This document shows positions 26,042-33,843 of a DNA stretch of 64,000 bases, one piece after another. Each line of letters opens with the position of its first letter. The stretch's first letter is position 1. Source of the stretch: Planctomycetales bacterium (lineage in GTDB: Bacteria > Planctomycetota > Planctomycetia > Planctomycetales > Planctomycetaceae); the NCBI GenBank assembly GCA_028285345.1, contig JANQPT010000040.1, positions 1 through 64,000 of the forward strand, read 5' to 3'. Made by a program: the position numbers and the translations under genes. Under the pieces are notes generated by a model. The model worked only from the letters and a program-made list of their open reading frames with translations. It was not told the origin of the DNA and made no database searches.

Positions 26042-27065
26042 TCTGTTCTCCTATGATTCGCCAATCCAATTCTTGAGGCGGGAAGCCGACGAACTGACTG
26101 AACGCAAAGCTATCCCGCTGATCCACGATGTATTCGATGTCCTGCTTCCGCACCCAGAAGCCACCGGGCGGGCTGTCATCAATCGGTTGCGGGTGCGCGT
26201 TCGGCCCCCATGAGTTGATAATGTAGAACAGCGGCTCACTCGCAGTCTGTCCGTCGTAGGCAATAACGCACATCTGGTGCATCCAACGACCACTGCGACG
26301 GAAGACTATGCGGTTGTGTTTGCGACTCAGATTCTGGTCATGACGTCCTCCCCAATCGCTGGCGATCGTGACTGGATATCCATTGCAAACACTATCGCGC
26401 ACTTGGTCCGCAGTTCGGACTGGAGCCACCGTCTTGACAGGGAACTGACGGGCCTCCTTAATGAATTTGTCGGGCGGTCCTTTCCTTCCCCACTCCCTGG
26501 CAACGCGGCCGCTGTATTTGGGCACGCCGTTGAACGACGCATCCAACACTCCATAGAGACGCACGCCCTCTGCGGCCCATGCTCCGACCGAACCATCACC
26601 GCGCAAGCGTCCGCCACCGACCTGCACGCGACTGATGCCATAAAAGTACGGCGCATAAGACGGCTTGAACGACGCCGGTGGACCGCGGGCAATCTGGACA
26701 CAAGCTAAGTAATCCACCGCATTACGAACTCCCCAGCTGACACAATCACCTACCTGCTGAGGAATGTTCTTCAGGTGCTCTCCGTCGTTCACCGCTTTGG
26801 CAAACGTCCAGAGTCGTACGTTCTTGCGTTCGTTGTCGCCAGCGGCGCCCTTGATCTTGAAATCGGGCATTCCCATTACAACCGGCTTGGCCATCTTGAC
26901 CGCTTCCGGCCCCGCCCATCCCTCACGCGCGTCCGGGGGAGTGACGTTGATCTCAGCGTTGAACTCGAGGTTGATCGCAATTCCCGCGGAAGTGATGGCA
27001 ACACCCAGCGCCGCCGCGATTGCGATCTTCCAGTTCGCAGGTCTAGGGGATTTCTCGTCCGACAT
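25932..27065 (-). CDS. Membrane-anchored papain-like protein
   Basis: This is a 377-aa protein. Residues 12-32 are one membrane helix. From residue 95 a papain-type (C1) core is visible: Gln104 and Cys108 in QQVGDCVSWG, His263 in WMHQMCVIAYD and Asn284 in NSWG. Residues 333-339 (LDWRIIG) match the motif in the neighbouring thioredoxin-like protein. The last ~36 residues run over the start of that gene in another reading frame and look unnatural, so the original stop may have been lost. It lies in the lysis-type region. A role in wall or protein cleavage is inferred. Confidence 0.75.
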   Translation of the reverse strand: MSDEKSPRPANWKIAIAAALGVAITSAGIAINLEFNAEINVTPPDAREGWAGPEAVKMAKPVVMGMPDFKIKGAAGDNERKNVRLWTFAKAVNDGEHLKNIPQQVGDCVSWGVRNAVDYLACVQIARGPPASFKPSYAPYFYGISRVQVGGGRLRGDGSVGAWAAEGVRLYGVLDASFNGVPKYSGRVAREWGRKGPPDKFIKEARQFPVKTVAPVRTADQVRDSVCNGYPVTIASDWGGRHDQNLSRKHNRIVFRRSGRWMHQMCVIAYDGQTASEPLFYIINSWGPNAHPQPIDDSPPGGFWVRKQDIEYIVDQRDSFAFSQFVGFPPQELDWRIIGEQNAQVDRIDRGPDRGRRLGRVPRRRVELVDHRTEQAG

Positions 27066-27081
27066 CTCGCATCCTTGCGAT

Positions 27082-27273
27082 TCAGAATCGACGTTTACCG
27101 TTTAGCCGCTTTTGCCGTTCGTCGGCACGCTGTTCCTTCTTCGCGATCTGCCGGCGTTCGAGCCACTCTCGAAACGCCAAATGATCGGCCATTCTCTTCA
27201 GTTGTTTCACGCCGTATGTGCTAATGATTAGTGCGGCAACGATGGCCGAGCCGACAAAAACAGCTTCGTCCAT
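27082..27273 (-). CDS. Small single-TM basic protein (holin/spanin-like position)
   Basis: This is a 63-aa protein. A membrane helix at residues 4-24 (VFVGSAIVAALIISTYGV) is followed by a highly charged basic tail. It lies between a secreted protein gene and the papain-like gene. The topology is like that of small phage lysis or membrane proteins, but no family is recognised. Confidence 0.55.
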   Translation of the reverse strand: MDEAVFVGSAIVAALIISTYGVKQLKRMADHLAFREWLERRQIAKKEQRADERQKRLNGKRRF

Positions 27274-27274
27274 A

Positions 27275-28012
27275 TCAGGACCTCACCGCCTGCAGCCCAA
27301 TGGAGACAGCGCGCAGTGCCGCCGCCCAATCATCCAGAGACCGCATCTCCCCCGATTCGTAGAGCACCTGCAGCCGCTGGGCGATGGTTCGGCCGAAGTT
27401 CAGCCACTGCGGTAGAGACGCGCCCAAGGCGTCGTTGTTCGCCCGCAGGAGTGCCGTCAAAATCGCTTGGGGTTTCGAAAGCGTGCCGGCCGAGATGCGG
27501 GCTGCAACGCCCTCAAAGCCACCAGCAAGGCGAGAGGCCTCCGCTGCGCGGTTCGGGGAAACGACTTTCAACGCCTCGGTGTGAGCAAGTCGCTGTAATC
27601 CGTATACATCGTCAGGTCCCGGCGGGTCCGGCTCGGGAGGAGGGCCAGGCCCTGGTCCCGGACCTGGTGGAGGATTGTCGCCTACCGTGACTTTCCATTT
27701 TATCTGGTCGATCCCTTCCGCGTTGCTTACCGAAAGGAAGATTGTGCGGCTGCCGGGCTTCGTCGCCACGATGCACTTCCGCCCGTCCTCGATCGGCATG
27801 ATCGTGGTGTGCTCTGCGAGCTCCGGCTCCACGCCCCACACGAAATAGTCGGCCTCCGACTCGCTCGCATCGAGCAGCAGGATATCGCCCGGCTGTCCGC
27901 CGGTCGGACCGGTGATAATCGCCCGCGGCGGTGCCACTCCGGCATCAACAGTCAGGAATAGTGAGAGCAGGCACACCGCCGCCGCGGCGAATGATCTGCG
28001 AAGCATGGCCAC
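27275..28012 (-). CDS. Secreted PKD-like protein
   Basis: This is a 245-aa protein. Residues 1-25 are a signal peptide (AAAAVCLLSLFLTVDAG). Residues 28-110 resemble a PKD/Ig-like domain (GDILLLDASES, TIFLSVSNAEGIDQIKWKVTV). A Pro-Gly linker (PPPGPGPGPGPPPEP) leads to a helical C-terminal domain of about 100 residues. It is probably periplasmic or surface exposed. The function is unknown. It is encoded between the Gam-like and holin-like genes, with one-base gaps. Confidence 0.6.
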   Translation of the reverse strand: MAMLRRSFAAAAVCLLSLFLTVDAGVAPPRAIITGPTGGQPGDILLLDASESEADYFVWGVEPELAEHTTIMPIEDGRKCIVATKPGSRTIFLSVSNAEGIDQIKWKVTVGDNPPPGPGPGPGPPPEPDPPGPDDVYGLQRLAHTEALKVVSPNRAAEASRLAGGFEGVAARISAGTLSKPQAILTALLRANNDALGASLPQWLNFGRTIAQRLQVLYESGEMRSLDDWAAALRAVSIGLQAVRS

Positions 28013-28013
28013 C

Positions 28014-28667
28014 TCATGCGGCTTCGGGTTTGAGAGGCGTCTTGTGCGGCTTCACATAGAATTCCTCGCTGCCCGGGAAGTACTTCAATCCGATTTTCTT
28101 CAAGTGCTTGTCGCTGAGCTGCTTGGCGTCGTATGCATTCTGCGCGTTCGACTTCGAAAGCTTGATGTCGGGCTCGGCGACGAGCGCAATTTGACGCGTT
28201 CCCATGAAACTCAGCGACGCCAGAACCCCGCGGAGACGCTTGATGAGGCTCGGGGCAGAATCCTTGATCAGCTGCACAACGTCCGCTGAGGTCTTCCCGG
28301 CTGCGATGTCGATTCGCGCTGGTTTCTTTTGCCAGCCGATCGTCCCATGGGTAAAGTCACGCGATTTCTTGCCGCGCTCCAGAAGCTTTGCCCGGTTTTT
28401 GCGGGAATAAGACTCGATTGCGGCATGCAGTTTCTCAGCGTACTCACCCACCGAAACCGGTTCATCAGCGTCACGAACGTCGACGCTGCAACCTGCTTCC
28501 GCCTGCTTTTTCAGCTCCGCGATTTGCAGCTTGATAGCCGCCTGAAACTGCTCATGGGCGTGTCGCATATAGAGCAATTCGCCGACCGCTTTGCCAAGCT
28601 CCTCATCGTTCTCAATCGTCGGATCGAGAGTGAATTCCGTCGGCGGGTGGGAAATCGTTAGGCTCAT
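28014..28667 (-). CDS. gam: Mu Gam-like host-nuclease inhibitor
   Basis: This is a 217-aa protein. Mu Gam is a Ku-like dimer that binds double-stranded DNA ends and blocks exonucleases. The N-terminal helices (LLYMRHAHEQFQAAIKLQIAELKKQA) and the segment SRDFTHGTIGWQKKPARIDI match the Gam pattern of a K/R-x-F/T-x-x-G-T-x-x-x-R/K-x-x-P strand. The C-terminal half (LKKIGLKYFPGSEEFYVKP) completes the fold. It is placed in the late-direction cassette, which is unusual because Gam is often early. Confidence 0.75.
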   Translation of the reverse strand: MSLTISHPPTEFTLDPTIENDEELGKAVGELLYMRHAHEQFQAAIKLQIAELKKQAEAGCSVDVRDADEPVSVGEYAEKLHAAIESYSRKNRAKLLERGKKSRDFTHGTIGWQKKPARIDIAAGKTSADVVQLIKDSAPSLIKRLRGVLASLSFMGTRQIALVAEPDIKLSKSNAQNAYDAKQLSDKHLKKIGLKYFPGSEEFYVKPHKTPLKPEAA

Positions 28668-28710
28668 CAGTGCCTCCCTGCACGATCAGCGATCTGCGAG
28701 TGCGCGATGT

Positions 28711-28905
28711 CTAGCGGCTGCGAATCTCGGTCTTTTTCAGGGCAGAGCGAAACGCAGCGGCACCTCCGATGCCCAAGTAGGCGAGGATATAGGCGGCCAT
28801 ATCAGCGTTGATCCACCCCATTTGCAGGGCGAACGTAACGACAGCAGCAGCGGCCGCCACCGAGTAGGTCTTTCTTCCTGAGAAGAAATCGATGAGAAAA
28901 TCCAT
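28711..28905 (-). CDS. Small holin-like membrane protein
   Basis: This is a 64-aa protein. The ATG at 28905 is chosen because CGGAGC precedes it. Two hydrophobic stretches (TYSVAAAAAVVTFALQM and AAYILAYLGIGGAAAF) separated by a short polar turn suggest a two-helix membrane hairpin with a basic C-terminus. Such small proteins are common next to phage lysis genes. It is the first gene after the divergent intergenic region. Confidence 0.6.
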   Translation of the reverse strand: MDFLIDFFSGRKTYSVAAAAAVVTFALQMGWINADMAAYILAYLGIGGAAAFRSALKKTEIRSR

Positions 28906-28987
28906 CACTTGCTCCGAAAAATGGCAAATACGAGCGGCTGGCCATCCTTGGCGCACGAGGCGCATCCACTGTGCTCCGCTCTGCTGG

Positions 28988-29013
28988 GTGGAGCTATGAC
29001 AGTCCGGCTCCAC
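28988..29013. promoter_or_regulatory. Inverted repeat in the divergent intergenic region
   Basis: GTGGAGC (28988-28994) and GCTCCAC (29007-29013) are perfect inverted repeats with a 12-base spacer. They lie between the divergent starts of the minus-strand cassette and the plus-strand RHH-lyase pair, so they are a good candidate operator, perhaps for the RHH protein. On the minus strand TTGACC lies beside the repeat, 17 bases from a weak TCATAG. Confidence 0.4.
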
Positions 29014-29068
29014 TCAGGTCAATAGATTTCTCTGGAATTAAGTTGGGCGTGTGTGTTATGCCCCCAAA

Positions 29069-29257
29069 ATGGCCAAGAAACTGACAAAGTGCCTGAAACT
29101 AGATGTTCCGATCGATGAGTGGACGCTGTTTCGCGACGCCGCGATCCGCCGCGGGATCAGTATCGCGGAGCTGACGCGCGAGGTTCTCAAGACCGGTGGA
29201 TATCGACAAATCATCGCTGCACAAAAAGCTTTACGTGAGGAATTCAATGAATCGTAG
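29069..29257 (+). CDS. Ribbon-helix-helix regulator
   Basis: This is a 62-aa protein (68 aa if the GTG at 29051 is used). The layout is a short basic strand (KLTKCLKLDVP), helix (DEWTLFRDAAIRRG) and helix (ISIAELTREVLKTGGY), typical of small RHH/Arc-type DNA-binding proteins. Its stop overlaps the lyase ATG by 11 bases, so it probably controls or is co-made with the lyase. It may bind the inverted repeat at 28988-29013. Confidence 0.6.
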   Translation: MAKKLTKCLKLDVPIDEWTLFRDAAIRRGISIAELTREVLKTGGYRQIIAAQKALREEFNES

Positions 29258-31553
29258 CCACCGAGCTTTCAAGCTGGCCCTGACTGCGCTGCTGTTGTGC
29301 GGATCTGTCCTGGCTGCCGGAGAAAAGCAGGACGTCCAGGACCTCCGCAAGGCCGCCAGGCTTCTCCGGGCCGACGCGGCCGCCAAAGACGCCTCCGCGG
29401 CCGCAGACCGTGCACAAGCTGACATCATTGATGCTGAAGCCGATGCGCTGATCGACAAGCTCATCGACCCGCCAGTCCCGGACGATCCCCCTCCGCCCCC
29501 TCCGCCCCCGCCTCCGCCGCCTCCACCGCCCCCGCCAGCTGAAGAAGTCTACCCACTCAAAATCAACGGCGAAAACTGGACTTTCCGCACGCGACCTCCG
29601 CCGGGCATCAAGGTCCGTGCCGGTCATCCTCGATTGTTCGTCACGCCAGACAACCAGGCTGCGGTCGCTGCCAAGCTTGATAGCGATCTCTATGCTGGAG
29701 ACAAGAGGTTCTACCAGCACACTCCGGCGTACAAGGCTCTGCGGTATGCTTGCCTTGGTGAAACAGCAAACGGCATTGCGGCCAAAGAGTGGCTCCTCTC
29801 ACAGACGCCTGACATTCCGCGCTATGGCGATAGCTCGATCTATGCCATCGTCGTTTATGACTGGTGTGCCGACCTGTTCGACGACGCGGAGCAGGAGCAG
29901 GCTTTCACAATTGTCTGCGGTCAAACCGGCATGGGCGTCCCTGAAGACGGGGCGACCGACGAATGGGAGGTCACCTACGAGCTTTTCCGGGACAAGGATG
30001 AGACTAGGGGAACCTGGTTTGGAAACAACCTCCACGAACCGAGAGGGCATGCCAGGGCATACTTGTATCGTGGGCTCGTTGCGTTGGCGTTTCATGGCGA
30101 CGGCGTTCGTGACGAATGGTGCGACTATGTCTTCCAAACAATGCTGGACGGTTCCGACCAGCGCATTTATCCCATCTACGATCCCGTCAACGGCGGTGTG
30201 CTCGACCTACACAACATCATGGCCCTCAATTCAGGTGGGTCGCAGGCCGGGCATCACAACGCAGCAATTCTCACGGGCTACAACAGCATGTTCTATTACC
30301 GCACGCCGTATTTGCTCACTGCGTGGGCGTCGGCGACGGGTGATGCTGCGGTGCTGAATAGCAACAACGCGATGCGTCGAATGGGCCACTGGATCGCTTA
30401 CGAACTGGCACCAGGAGAGGCGATCGGATCCACCGATCCACTTGTGCTGGCCACAGGCGCTTATCGAGTTGTTGATCCCGACTCTGCCTCGCTCGCACAA
30501 TGGCTGTTGAACAAATACACCGATGGAACCCAGCGAGACGTCCTTTCTTTGGTTATTGGAGATCGGTCGGTCCCCGCGAAGTCCCCGGCGGAACTGGATA
30601 TGCCGACGTCGCATTACCTGGACGGCGGCGATTTGTGCATCTCGCGTTCAAGCTGGGATGATGACGCTACAGAAGTCCGTCTCGATTGTCGTCCTATCGA
30701 TGCTCTGCGATACGAGAAATTCCCCGGCCTACTGTCGATCACTTCTCGTGGTGAAAATCTTATCATCAGGGGCCGTGCGAAAAAGGGTTCGACGGAACCG
30801 CAGTTTGGCTCTGGGATTTGGATTTACCCTGAAGGGAAACCCGGTTTCGTTCCTGTAGGCGGATCGACAATGTGGGGCTCGCAGCACCTGAAGGGTTCCG
30901 ATGAATGGGTACCACGGGCAACCACTCCGCTGCAGGTCGCGACCCTCGGCGGTTATCGCACATCCGCTCCGACCGAGAATCACGGTGGAGATCGCTACCA
31001 GGTCTTCAGCGTCGACTCGGCCAGAATCTGGGTTCACAACAAGAACCCGATCAACGTGCAGAAGTGCAAGCGGACCATGGTGCACCTGAAGCCGGTCGAT
31101 GGGCGTGAATTCGTCATCTGCTACGACCGTGTCGAGACTGCACCCGGCTTAGTGAACTGCTGGGGCTGCCGAGTGATGAACGAGCCGACAGTGACCGGCA
31201 AGCAGTTTACGGCCGTGAACGATCGGGCGGCAGTTCATGCGACGTTGCTGACGCCCGGCGCAATCGAAGTTCGTGGCGGCCCGGGCAAAGCAACCGAAGG
31301 CCCAGAGGGCGAACGCTACGATCGTCGCGGCTACATTTTCAGGGATGACGACTCAGGACGCGCGGTGTTCGGCAGTTATGCGGTGTTTATCAAGCCTGAG
31401 TCCGGTTCAATGGAAAACGATTACTGCGTTGTGTTTGAAATCGGCGAAGCGGGATTCACGCCGGTCGACGCGACGATGTCTGGCGGGGTTGTGTCTGTCG
31501 ACGGATGGACTGTCGACTTCGGTGTTGAAGACCAGACCACCGCAAGTCGTTAG
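29247..31553 (+). CDS. Secreted heparinase II/III-like polysaccharide lyase
   Basis: This is a 768-aa protein. Residues 1-24 are a signal peptide. A charged coiled coil (residues 25-75) and a run of 17 prolines lead to the catalytic part. The alpha-toroid opens with GHPRLFVTPDNQ. Later GDLCISRSSWDDDATEVRLD marks the heparinase-like beta-sandwich. The usual His-x-His pair after that motif is replaced by YEKFPGLLSITSRGE, so activity is uncertain. ATG 29247 follows GAGG. As cargo it could degrade surface or environmental glycans. Confidence 0.75.
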   Translation: MNRSHRAFKLALTALLLCGSVLAAGEKQDVQDLRKAARLLRADAAAKDASAAADRAQADIIDAEADALIDKLIDPPVPDDPPPPPPPPPPPPPPPPPAEEVYPLKINGENWTFRTRPPPGIKVRAGHPRLFVTPDNQAAVAAKLDSDLYAGDKRFYQHTPAYKALRYACLGETANGIAAKEWLLSQTPDIPRYGDSSIYAIVVYDWCADLFDDAEQEQAFTIVCGQTGMGVPEDGATDEWEVTYELFRDKDETRGTWFGNNLHEPRGHARAYLYRGLVALAFHGDGVRDEWCDYVFQTMLDGSDQRIYPIYDPVNGGVLDLHNIMALNSGGSQAGHHNAAILTGYNSMFYYRTPYLLTAWASATGDAAVLNSNNAMRRMGHWIAYELAPGEAIGSTDPLVLATGAYRVVDPDSASLAQWLLNKYTDGTQRDVLSLVIGDRSVPAKSPAELDMPTSHYLDGGDLCISRSSWDDDATEVRLDCRPIDALRYEKFPGLLSITSRGENLIIRGRAKKGSTEPQFGSGIWIYPEGKPGFVPVGGSTMWGSQHLKGSDEWVPRATTPLQVATLGGYRTSAPTENHGGDRYQVFSVDSARIWVHNKNPINVQKCKRTMVHLKPVDGREFVICYDRVETAPGLVNCWGCRVMNEPTVTGKQFTAVNDRAAVHATLLTPGAIEVRGGPGKATEGPEGERYDRRGYIFRDDDSGRAVFGSYAVFIKPESGSMENDYCVVFEIGEAGFTPVDATMSGGVVSVDGWTVDFGVEDQTTASR

Positions 31554-31658
31554 AAGGAGTCCAGAAGACACTGCCGTTTCTTGGAGCACTACTAATCACC
31601 AGCTCCACAGGCAACTTCAAATTTCCTCCAGAACTATCCAGGCACTTCACATCGCCAA

Positions 31659-32252
31659 TTATGGCGTGTAGTAAACCACAATCTTCATACAGTCAACTGA
31701 CGCGATCTTGTTGCTAGTGCTCTGATTGTCGCACTTGATTTTGAATCCAAAACTACTACTGTTGACGATCGCCGGCGTCAAAACTGCATTCCAGTCATCC
31801 ATAAAGCTTCCGTTACTGTACTGCGCACCATCTGTATCGGTTGTCCAGATGGGAATCTCAACATTTTTCGGATCGCCGATAACTGCGCCGCCGGCTCCAA
31901 CCAACGCAACATATTGAGTGTGAATTCCAGAGCCGCTTGCTTTAGCGACATACCTCACAACTACACCATCAATCGTCGCGGTGGCAGGAATGTTAAACCC
32001 AAAGTCTTGCGCAATCAAGAAATCAGATTCATAGTTTTTCTTGAGGTGACAAGTCGCCCACACTCCGTCGCAGTCTTCGACATTGTCCGTGTTGGAAACT
32101 CCATCTATTGTTGCCCATGGCTTGTCGCCGCCCAAGCCATTGGAACCGGCCTGAGTTTCTTTCTCGCAACTTGCTGCGATGACGTGCGCTACGACCGAAA
32201 CCATCAGAACAACAGCGACACCGATAACTATGAAACGCTTCGTGTAATTCAT
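31659..32252 (-). CDS. Secreted protein sharing a domain with a tail gene
   Basis: This is a 197-aa protein. ATG 32252 is chosen for AAAGGTG upstream. Residues 1-27 form a signal peptide. Cysteines at VEDCDGVWATC and in IKCDNQ and VDCMK could form disulfides. The beta-rich remainder shares landmarks and order with the tail-operon protein at 9403-9978. It is convergent with the lyase gene. The function is unknown; a surface or cell-attached version of a virion domain is possible. Confidence 0.65.
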   Translation of the reverse strand: MNYTKRFIVIGVAVVLMVSVVAHVIAASCEKETQAGSNGLGGDKPWATIDGVSNTDNVEDCDGVWATCHLKKNYESDFLIAQDFGFNIPATATIDGVVVRYVAKASGSGIHTQYVALVGAGGAVIGDPKNVEIPIWTTDTDGAQYSNGSFMDDWNAVLTPAIVNSSSFGFKIKCDNQSTSNKIASVDCMKIVVYYTP

Positions 32253-32450
32253 GAAAGTACACCTTTCATTGTGGAACATGAGTGAACGGCCCTGTAGAGC
32301 TGGTGAATGCTGAGACGTGAGTACGTCCAAGATCGCGAGCGTGCCGATTTGGCTCGATATGAGATTCAACGAGATTTAAGCGCTTGCGTTGCCGACATAA
32401 TAGAGATCGCGAGCAAGTGAACGACGATCACTCTATCACACGCTGCGAGT

Positions 32451-32475
32451 ATTTCAACAAAATATTTGTTGAAAT
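32451..32475. promoter_or_regulatory. 25-bp AT-rich dyad
   Basis: ATTTCAACAAA and TTTGTTGAAAT are perfect 11-bp inverted arms around a 3-base centre (ATA). It lies in the gene-free stretch 32253-32760 and is strikingly AT-rich for this genome. It could be an operator or a factor-bound site. There is no adjacent U-tract, so a terminator is unlikely. Nothing else gene-like is seen in that stretch. Confidence 0.45.
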
Positions 32476-32760
32476 GGCCAATCGTCAAACATCCACGAAT
32501 TCAAATATGTTTACCGCAGGATTCCCAACTCGAAACCACTGTCACAAATGCAGGTATTTAACTGTTCCCGGCGACCCGCTGCCGTAGCGTAGGATCTGCT
32601 GTCTGTCGAAACACCGCCACTTCGCGAGTCGGCATCGCGGTTTCGAGTGACCAGAGTGGCCAGAAGTCACGGCAACGTGTCGACGGATATCAAGAGACTT
32701 GGTAAAACTTATCGTTAAGACCAGGTTCCGTCGATTCTGTCGAAGCAAAGAAGGACGACT

Positions 32761-33222
32761 ATGGATCCGACCAAACAGCTGGAGTCGCTCAAAGCTGAAG
32801 TCCACGACTTTCACAAAATGCAGCAGAAACGGCATGGACACAACTTCTGGATACACTGGTGCCTTGTCTGTTTGGTCCTCATGAGTAATGCGGCTTTAGC
32901 CTTTGGAGGAATTCTTAAGTGGGACCATGAGCTGATCGCATGCATCGCCGTGGTCAGCGGGACCTTGGTGGCGCTGCACACGGCCATCGCGATTGGCGAC
33001 AAGGCTCACTTCCAACGCATAGTCGCGTCAGACGCTGAGAACCTCCTGACAGACTTGAACGCAGGAGTTGATTCGGACGAGCGGCTTCGGCAATTGCGCG
33101 AGTATTTCAAGGCGCTCCGCAAGCACTCGGACGTAATGTTGCCACTTGGCGGAGGAATGGATGCGGTCCGGAGTCTGCCTCAGCTACCGACCGGACGCAA
33201 TGACAACAAACTTGTCGGCTGA
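32761..33222 (+). CDS. 2-TM membrane protein
   Basis: This is a 153-aa protein. A polar helix (residues 1-27) is followed by two membrane helices (FWIHWCLVCLVLMSNAALAF and LIACIAVVSGTLVALHTAI) and a cytosolic helical tail with charged heptads. The layout resembles SLATT-type 2-TM proteins, some of which are effectors in nucleotide-signal defence systems, but no partner nucleotidyltransferase gene is present. The match is by topology only. AGGA lies upstream of the ATG. Confidence 0.55.
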   Translation: MDPTKQLESLKAEVHDFHKMQQKRHGHNFWIHWCLVCLVLMSNAALAFGGILKWDHELIACIAVVSGTLVALHTAIAIGDKAHFQRIVASDAENLLTDLNAGVDSDERLRQLREYFKALRKHSDVMLPLGGGMDAVRSLPQLPTGRNDNKLVG

Positions 33223-33342
33223 ACCGTCGGGATGCAATGTTTATCTGACACGATCAGCTCCCCAGATCGCTGTTGACAAATGACGTCGATGAGAGTTAGT
33301 TTCCGCTCGGCTTTATCACCAAAACAACCGAAAGGGTTTCCG

Positions 33343-33801
33343 ATGGATCGCCATCTAACGTTAGTTGCGTTCATGCTGTTCGCTGTCATTCAGTGTGACA
33401 TTGAGCTAGCAATGGCTGGTAAAAAAGAACAGAGGGAACTGCTTGACGATATCTCAGCTCAACTGAAAGTGAAGATACGTGCTGGCAAGATTAAATCTGC
33501 TGGGTTGACAGTGCGCGTTAATGACGGACTCGTGACGGTTACAGGGCCACTTGTATCGCGAAGCGAGGCACACGCGATTGTTGATGCAGTTTATGATGTC
33601 AAGGGTGTCGACGGGCTCGACTTGCGATTTCGATCTGAGCGCGCACCATTGATGCAACAGGAATTGCATCCAAGGTCGAACGTCCACGACCCGGATCTTT
33701 GGAAAAAGCCGCTGAATTGGGATGATGGTCATTGGCAGTTGAGGTTCCGACAGAGGTTCCGACAATCGGCGAAGAAGTCGGCAGAGCCTCGAGAGCAGTG
33801 A
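33343..33801 (+). CDS. Secreted BON-domain protein
   Basis: This is a 152-aa protein. ATG 33343 is chosen for AAAGG upstream. Residues 1-25 form a signal peptide. Residues 30-95 fit a BON domain (LTVRVNDGLVTVTGPLVSRS, then AHAIVDAVYDVKGVDGLDL), a fold that binds phospholipids or surfaces. The C-terminus is Trp/Arg-rich. It converges with the replication-type gene. It is probably periplasmic and may affect envelope stability. Confidence 0.7.
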   Translation: MDRHLTLVAFMLFAVIQCDIELAMAGKKEQRELLDDISAQLKVKIRAGKIKSAGLTVRVNDGLVTVTGPLVSRSEAHAIVDAVYDVKGVDGLDLRFRSERAPLMQQELHPRSNVHDPDLWKKPLNWDDGHWQLRFRQRFRQSAKKSAEPREQ

Positions 33802-33843
33802 AGCCGTGAGCATGAACATGAGAGCTAGCGGTCTCGCTGTACC

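Noticed and set aside
29501-29560. Simple DNA repeat as a CRISPR or satellite
   Set aside because: It is the proline codon run of the lyase. No CRISPR-like repeat-spacer array was found anywhere in the window.
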